9,693 nt of DNA from an uncultured Acidobacteriota bacterium (lineage in GTDB: Bacteria > Acidobacteriota > Terriglobia > Bryobacterales > Bryobacteraceae): NCBI GenBank assembly GCA_937952345.1, contig CALFYN010000079.1, positions 1 to 9,693 of the forward strand. Direction: 5' to 3'. Under the pieces are notes generated by a model. It saw only the letters and a program-made list of their open reading frames with translations. It was not told the origin of the DNA and made no database searches. The first letter of the stretch is position 1, and the number at the start of each line of letters is the position of its first letter. Made by a program: the position numbers and the translations under genes. Below are positions 7,301-9,693 of this stretch, one piece after another.

Positions 7301-7903
7301 ATGCAGAAATCAGCACTGTTTCGGCTATGGTCCTGTCCTTTGACCTATGCGGAGCGTCTCTCTCTTGCGTGGCAACTGACGTGGCCCGCCGTGGTCACCG
7401 ATGTGACTTGGTCTTTTCTGGTATACGTCTTGTTGGAAATCAAGTCGCAGGGCGCGGAGTTATTGTATCTATTTCCATATCTCCTGCTGGTGGCACCATG
7501 GCTTGTCCGCAGGATGGTGCGGCGCACCTATCCCACCTTTCGCCTCAAGGTCTTCCGCGACGGTCTACCCGCCGAGATGAACTATACCGAAAGCTTCAAA
7601 GTGATGTGGCTGCTGAGTTGGCGCACCAGCATACTAACCTTGGGCTCCTTGTTCGGTATCTCTCTGTTCCTCCGCTATCTCAACGTGCAACTCGCCACCC
7701 TGGTCCCCAGTTCCCAGGAAGCTCCCTTCCTGAATGCCGCCGGGCTCAGTGTAGTCGAAAACTCGCTCGCCCTTTTCCTCATGCCCTTCGTCGTGCCCGG
7801 CATGCTCGCCAAGCACTACCAGGGTTTTCGCATCGCCGCGGAGACCATTACTTCTCCTTCCGCCGCGCCCACATCGTCGCGAAAACAAACCACGAAAAAG
7901 TAG
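7301..7903 (+). CDS. Uncharacterised integral membrane protein, 4 predicted TM segments
   Basis: I do not recognise the family. 200 aa from ATG 7301, chosen because AAAGG lies 7 nt upstream; the open frame extends up to 7145 but that part overlaps the kinase remnant. Hydrophobic segments by eye: about 26-46 (LTWPAVVTDVTWSFLVYVLL), 52-69 (ELLYLFPYLLLVAPWLV), 109-127 (SILTLGSLFGISLFLRYL) and 150-170 (ENSLALFLMPFVVPGML). The loop between the second and third is strongly basic (VRRMVRRTYPTFRLKVFR) and so probably cytoplasmic. The last 17 residues are Ser/Thr/Lys-rich and disordered-looking; they are encoded opposite the 3' end of the small two-TM gene (56-nt overlap), so this tail is probably not conserved. 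No catalytic or transport motif is seen. Confidence 0.78.
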   Translation: MQKSALFRLWSCPLTYAERLSLAWQLTWPAVVTDVTWSFLVYVLLEIKSQGAELLYLFPYLLLVAPWLVRRMVRRTYPTFRLKVFRDGLPAEMNYTESFKVMWLLSWRTSILTLGSLFGISLFLRYLNVQLATLVPSSQEAPFLNAAGLSVVENSLALFLMPFVVPGMLAKHYQGFRIAAETITSPSAAPTSSRKQTTKK

Positions 7904-8015
7904 CGCCGAGCAGCAAATGGTGGTACGACTGCTGGTCCAACGATCCCCAGAAAAACGCCAGCGCCGCGGATAGTCCCGCGATCCAGGCTGCAATGGCCAA
8001 AACCAGCCAGATCAT
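7848..8015 (-). CDS. Small two-TM membrane protein, coupled to the NCS1 transporter
   Basis: 55 aa: a first hydrophobic helix (IWLVLAIAAWIAGLSAALAF, residues 2-22), a short polar turn GSLDQQSYHH, a second helix (LLLGATFSWFVFATMW, about 33-49) and a basic end ARRKEK, giving a hairpin with both ends probably in the cytoplasm. The ATG at 8015 overlaps the TGA of the upstream transporter as ATGA, with GAAAGGAAA just before it, a strong sign of translational coupling. Small two-TM proteins encoded next to secondary transporters are known in other families (YhdT with the PanF pantothenate symporter, DUF4212-type partners of SSS symporters), so an accessory subunit is a reasonable inference. The frame is open upstream through the transporter, but only this 55-aa part looks like protein. 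Its 3' end overlaps the convergent gene by 56 nt. Confidence 0.75.
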   Translation of the reverse strand: MIWLVLAIAAWIAGLSAALAFFWGSLDQQSYHHLLLGATFSWFVFATMWARRKEK

Positions 8016-9379
8016 TGCGCTTTCCTTTCTCCCAGATTCAGCGCCACATACAATCCGATTGCCAGGAAATAACCCGGCAGCCAGCGGTAGAAAAGATGCA
8101 TCGGCATGATCGCACACGCGCCCAGAGTGGCCAACCATACCAGTAGAACCTTCCAATTCACCAGCAGGCGCTTCCGTTCGGCCTCGTATTGCGCAATCCC
8201 CAGCGCCGGAAAAATCCAGTGCTCGGCGAAGACCACCGCACCAATCGGCATGAGCACCAGTCCATAAATGGCCACATAATCCAGCAGTCGAACAAAGAAA
8301 ACAGGAAAGCAAGCGACCACCGAGGTGATCAACCCGGTATACAGGGTGAGTTTCCACCGCGGCCAGTTCGGCGTCACTGATTGCAGCGCCAGCCCTGCGC
8401 GGTAGATCGTAGGATTCGCCGTCGTCCATCCCGCAATCGCAACCGCCATCACTCCCGCCACGCCGGCCGCCCCATACGCCATCCGGCCTGGATCCATCTC
8501 CCGATTCGCCGCCGCCACCATCAGCCCAGAACAAATCCAGGCGAGATAGTGGCCTGGAAAAATACCTGTCGATGTGAACAAACCGTATTTCCAACTCTTC
8601 GCATACCGGAACAACGCCATGTCCGAAAGGCCGATATGCATCGCCAGGTTCGCAAACCATGCGAAAAATGCGATCTGCCAGAGCCCGAATTGCTCCTGGC
8701 CAGCTACCGGTTGTCCATTCCATACCTTCGTTTCCAATATTTCCCAGAAATTGTCAAAATTCGTATGTACCCCCAGCACGGGAAGCGTTCCGATCGCGCC
8801 GGCTACGAAGATCAGAAACAGCCATGGAGAGCATACGCCCGCAAACCGGCTCAACGCGGAAAAACCAAGTACCGCCAGCACCGTGAACAATACCCCCAGG
8901 CACAGCGTAACCGCTACCCAGGCCGCACTGTTCGGCAGCCAATCATTTAGCGACGGTGTCGGAATCCCTAGCCCCAACCCCAGAGCTGTCGCGCTCACCG
9001 AAATCATCGCCCCAGCCAGAATGCAGTAAAGAAACGCGTTCGCCACGTTGTACACCAGCGTCAAGCCGGGCCCCGCAATCCGCCGCAGATACCAATACAA
9101 TGTCAGCCGCGTGCGAACCGCAATCGGTGCACACACCAGGGTCCAGCTCAAGACGGCAAGCACGTTGCCGATCAGCAATCCGATCAACAAATCCTTTGCA
9201 CGCACGCCGTGGAGCACAAAGAACGCGCCGATCACAAACTCTGTTGCCGCGACGTGCTCCCCGGCAAACAGGCCAGCAAACCTGGATGCGGATTGAATGC
9301 TGGAATCGTGGACCGGTTCGCGGTCGAATTCATTGATCTGGTCCATCTGCGAGACCAGACTGGCAAGTTTCGAGGCCAT
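8012..9379 (-). CDS. NCS1-family transporter (purine/cytosine permease-like)
   Basis: Inner-membrane secondary transporter of 455 aa, about 12 TM helices, normal for the nucleobase:cation symporter-1 family. These usually import nucleobases, allantoin, hydantoins or related compounds with Na+ or H+; the substrate here is unknown. Family features: the N-terminal EFDREPV before TM1, then GEHVAATEFVIGAFFVLHGV and GNVLAVLSWTLVCAPIAVRT; a middle SDMALFRYAKSWKYGLFTS, like the DYSRYAK segment of NCS1 proteins, followed by GHYLAWICSGLMVAAA; and TTANPTIYRAGLALQSV, matching the conserved N-x-Y-x-A-G-L-A-L motif. YGLVLMPIGAVVFAEHW is the late P-I-G segment. Start 9379 gives MASKLASLVSQMDQINEF; an alternative Met lies 11 residues in. 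There is no Shine-Dalgarno, but an extended -10 is 9 nt upstream. The gene is followed by a coupled 55-aa protein. The family is confident; the substrate is not assigned. Confidence 0.88.
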   Translation of the reverse strand: MASKLASLVSQMDQINEFDREPVHDSSIQSASRFAGLFAGEHVAATEFVIGAFFVLHGVRAKDLLIGLLIGNVLAVLSWTLVCAPIAVRTRLTLYWYLRRIAGPGLTLVYNVANAFLYCILAGAMISVSATALGLGLGIPTPSLNDWLPNSAAWVAVTLCLGVLFTVLAVLGFSALSRFAGVCSPWLFLIFVAGAIGTLPVLGVHTNFDNFWEILETKVWNGQPVAGQEQFGLWQIAFFAWFANLAMHIGLSDMALFRYAKSWKYGLFTSTGIFPGHYLAWICSGLMVAAANREMDPGRMAYGAAGVAGVMAVAIAGWTTANPTIYRAGLALQSVTPNWPRWKLTLYTGLITSVVACFPVFFVRLLDYVAIYGLVLMPIGAVVFAEHWIFPALGIAQYEAERKRLLVNWKVLLVWLATLGACAIMPMHLFYRWLPGYFLAIGLYVALNLGERKAQ

Positions 9380-9388
9380 GAGTGAGCC

Positions 9389-9419
9389 ATAGTAACATTT
9401 CCGCGCGTCGGAAACGCAA
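9389..9419 (-). promoter_or_regulatory. Extended -10 promoter of the NCS1 transporter gene
   Basis: On the minus strand TG-T-TACTAT (9397-9389) is an extended -10. TTGCGT (9419-9414) is a partial -35 at a long 19-nt spacing. The -10 ends 9 nt before the ATG at 9379, predicting an almost leaderless mRNA. The spacer contains a perfect palindrome. Confidence 0.5.
9398..9414. promoter_or_regulatory. Operator-like palindrome inside the transporter promoter
   Basis: TTTCCG (9398-9403) and CGGAAA (9409-9414) are perfect inverted arms around CGCGT. The element fills most of the spacer between the candidate -35 and -10, where a bound repressor would block RNA polymerase. No regulator gene is visible in the window. 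Confidence 0.4.
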
Positions 9420-9429
9420 CCGAAAAGTG

Positions 9430-9461
9430 GCAGGCGTGGCGCGGGGGCGATCCACGCCTGC
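9430..9461. repeat. Perfect 10-bp inverted repeat (hairpin)
   Basis: GCAGGCGTGG (9430-9439) pairs with CCACGCCTGC (9452-9461) around a 12-nt GC-rich loop. No U-tract follows on either strand, so it is not a typical intrinsic terminator. It could be a REP-like dispersed element or cruciform. Confidence 0.6.
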
Positions 9462-9465
9462 ACTC

Positions 9466-9490
9466 TTCCGGCGATTGCGGGTCGCCGGAA
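9466..9490. repeat. Perfect 9-bp inverted repeat (hairpin)
   Basis: TTCCGGCGA (9466-9474) pairs with TCGCCGGAA (9482-9490) around a 7-nt loop TTGCGGG. It starts only 4 nt after the preceding hairpin, so the two form a tandem structure. No U-tract. Confidence 0.6.
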
Positions 9491-9635
9491 ACTCAGGGAT
9501 CTATGAATATCTATTCGCGCCGCGGCTGGGACGTTTCTGCTTTTGGGTAAAGAACTGCTTACACGGAATCCTGCTCGCCTGCTTGCCCCGCCACATTGAG
9601 AAATGCCGACTGCCGAAGTGGTGGAATTCAGCCAT

Positions 9636-9652
9636 GGTGGCTTGAAACCACC
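9636..9652. repeat. Short inverted repeat near the right edge
   Basis: GGTGG (9636-9640) and CCACC (9648-9652) around CTTGAAA. Five-base arms only; it may belong to the same repeat-rich block as the two longer hairpins. Confidence 0.3.
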
Positions 9653-9693
9653 GCTCCAGCTCACAGGCTTACAGTATTATTTTCAACAGCATA

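Larger units (their letters stand above)
9380..9693. other. Non-coding, hairpin-rich region upstream of the transporter
   Basis: 314 nt without a supportable gene. It holds the transporter promoter and palindrome, two long perfect inverted repeats (9430-9461, 9466-9490) and a weaker one (9636-9652). The transporter frame stays open back to 9664, but the extra part is Arg/Pro/Ser-rich and unlike a transporter N-terminus. A plus-strand ATG at 9603 opens 30 codons to the window edge; it crosses the last repeat and is not called. Confidence 0.65.

Noticed and set aside
7084..8109. 341-codon plus-strand frame across the four-TM gene
   Set aside because: Another frame in the same place gives a coherent membrane protein with a ribosome site; this one is Arg/Ser/Pro-rich and lacks structure.
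7848..8723. 291-codon minus frame covering the 3' half of the transporter
   Set aside because: Upstream of 8015 it is out of frame with the NCS1 motifs and reads as Gly/Arg/Asp-rich noise; only the last 55 codons look like a real protein.
9603..9693. Plus-strand ATG opening 30 codons to the window edge (MPTAEVVEFSHGG...)
   Set aside because: Too short to judge, crosses an inverted repeat, and no ribosome site; it could be the start of a gene or part of a dispersed repeat.
1..9693. CRISPR array, tRNA, rRNA, insertion sequence or defence genes
   Set aside because: No direct-repeat/spacer pattern, cloverleaf, transposase motif or known defence domain was seen on either strand.

Overview
The window is high-GC bacterial DNA with dense, short-spaced genes on both strands. 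The gene repertoire suggests Acidobacteriota (Solibacter/Bryobacter-like): a Tat-exported-looking sulfatase, an SDR with a GRR cofactor motif, an EF-P with an Asn-tipped loop, and a membrane-bound hybrid kinase. This assignment is inference from protein character; no rRNA or other marker is present.

Layout. 1-911 (-): formylglycine-type sulfatase, cut by the left edge. 964-2094 (+): unrecognised 376-aa helical soluble protein, divergent from the sulfatase. 2091-2849 (-): short-chain dehydrogenase, tail-to-tail with the previous gene, their stop codons sharing one TTAA. 2897-4375 (+): gltX, divergent from the SDR. 4385-4942 (-): efp, convergent with gltX. 5137-5520 (+): stand-alone degenerate receiver domain, its stop sharing a CTAG with the next gene. 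5517-about 7179 (-): decayed hybrid histidine kinase, readable only by crossing seven frame changes. 7301-7903 (+): unrecognised four-TM protein. 7848-8015 (-): 55-aa two-TM protein, translationally coupled to the gene upstream of it. 8012-9379 (-): NCS1-type (purine/cytosine permease family) transporter. 9380-9693: non-coding, rich in perfect inverted repeats.

How the genes relate. gltX and efp are both translation genes but convergent, so not one transcript. The clearest functional unit is the NCS1 transporter plus its small two-TM partner (ATGA overlap), preceded by an extended -10 promoter whose spacer holds a perfect palindrome. The receiver protein and the kinase remnant may once have been a signalling pair, but only adjacency supports that. 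Several genes lack a Shine-Dalgarno and have a -10-like hexamer 6-9 nt before the ATG, suggesting leaderless mRNAs.

No mobile element, CRISPR array, tRNA/rRNA or defence system is visible. I see no complete undescribed system. The best leads are the transporter/small-protein pair, the EF-P tip residue, and the leaderless-start pattern.
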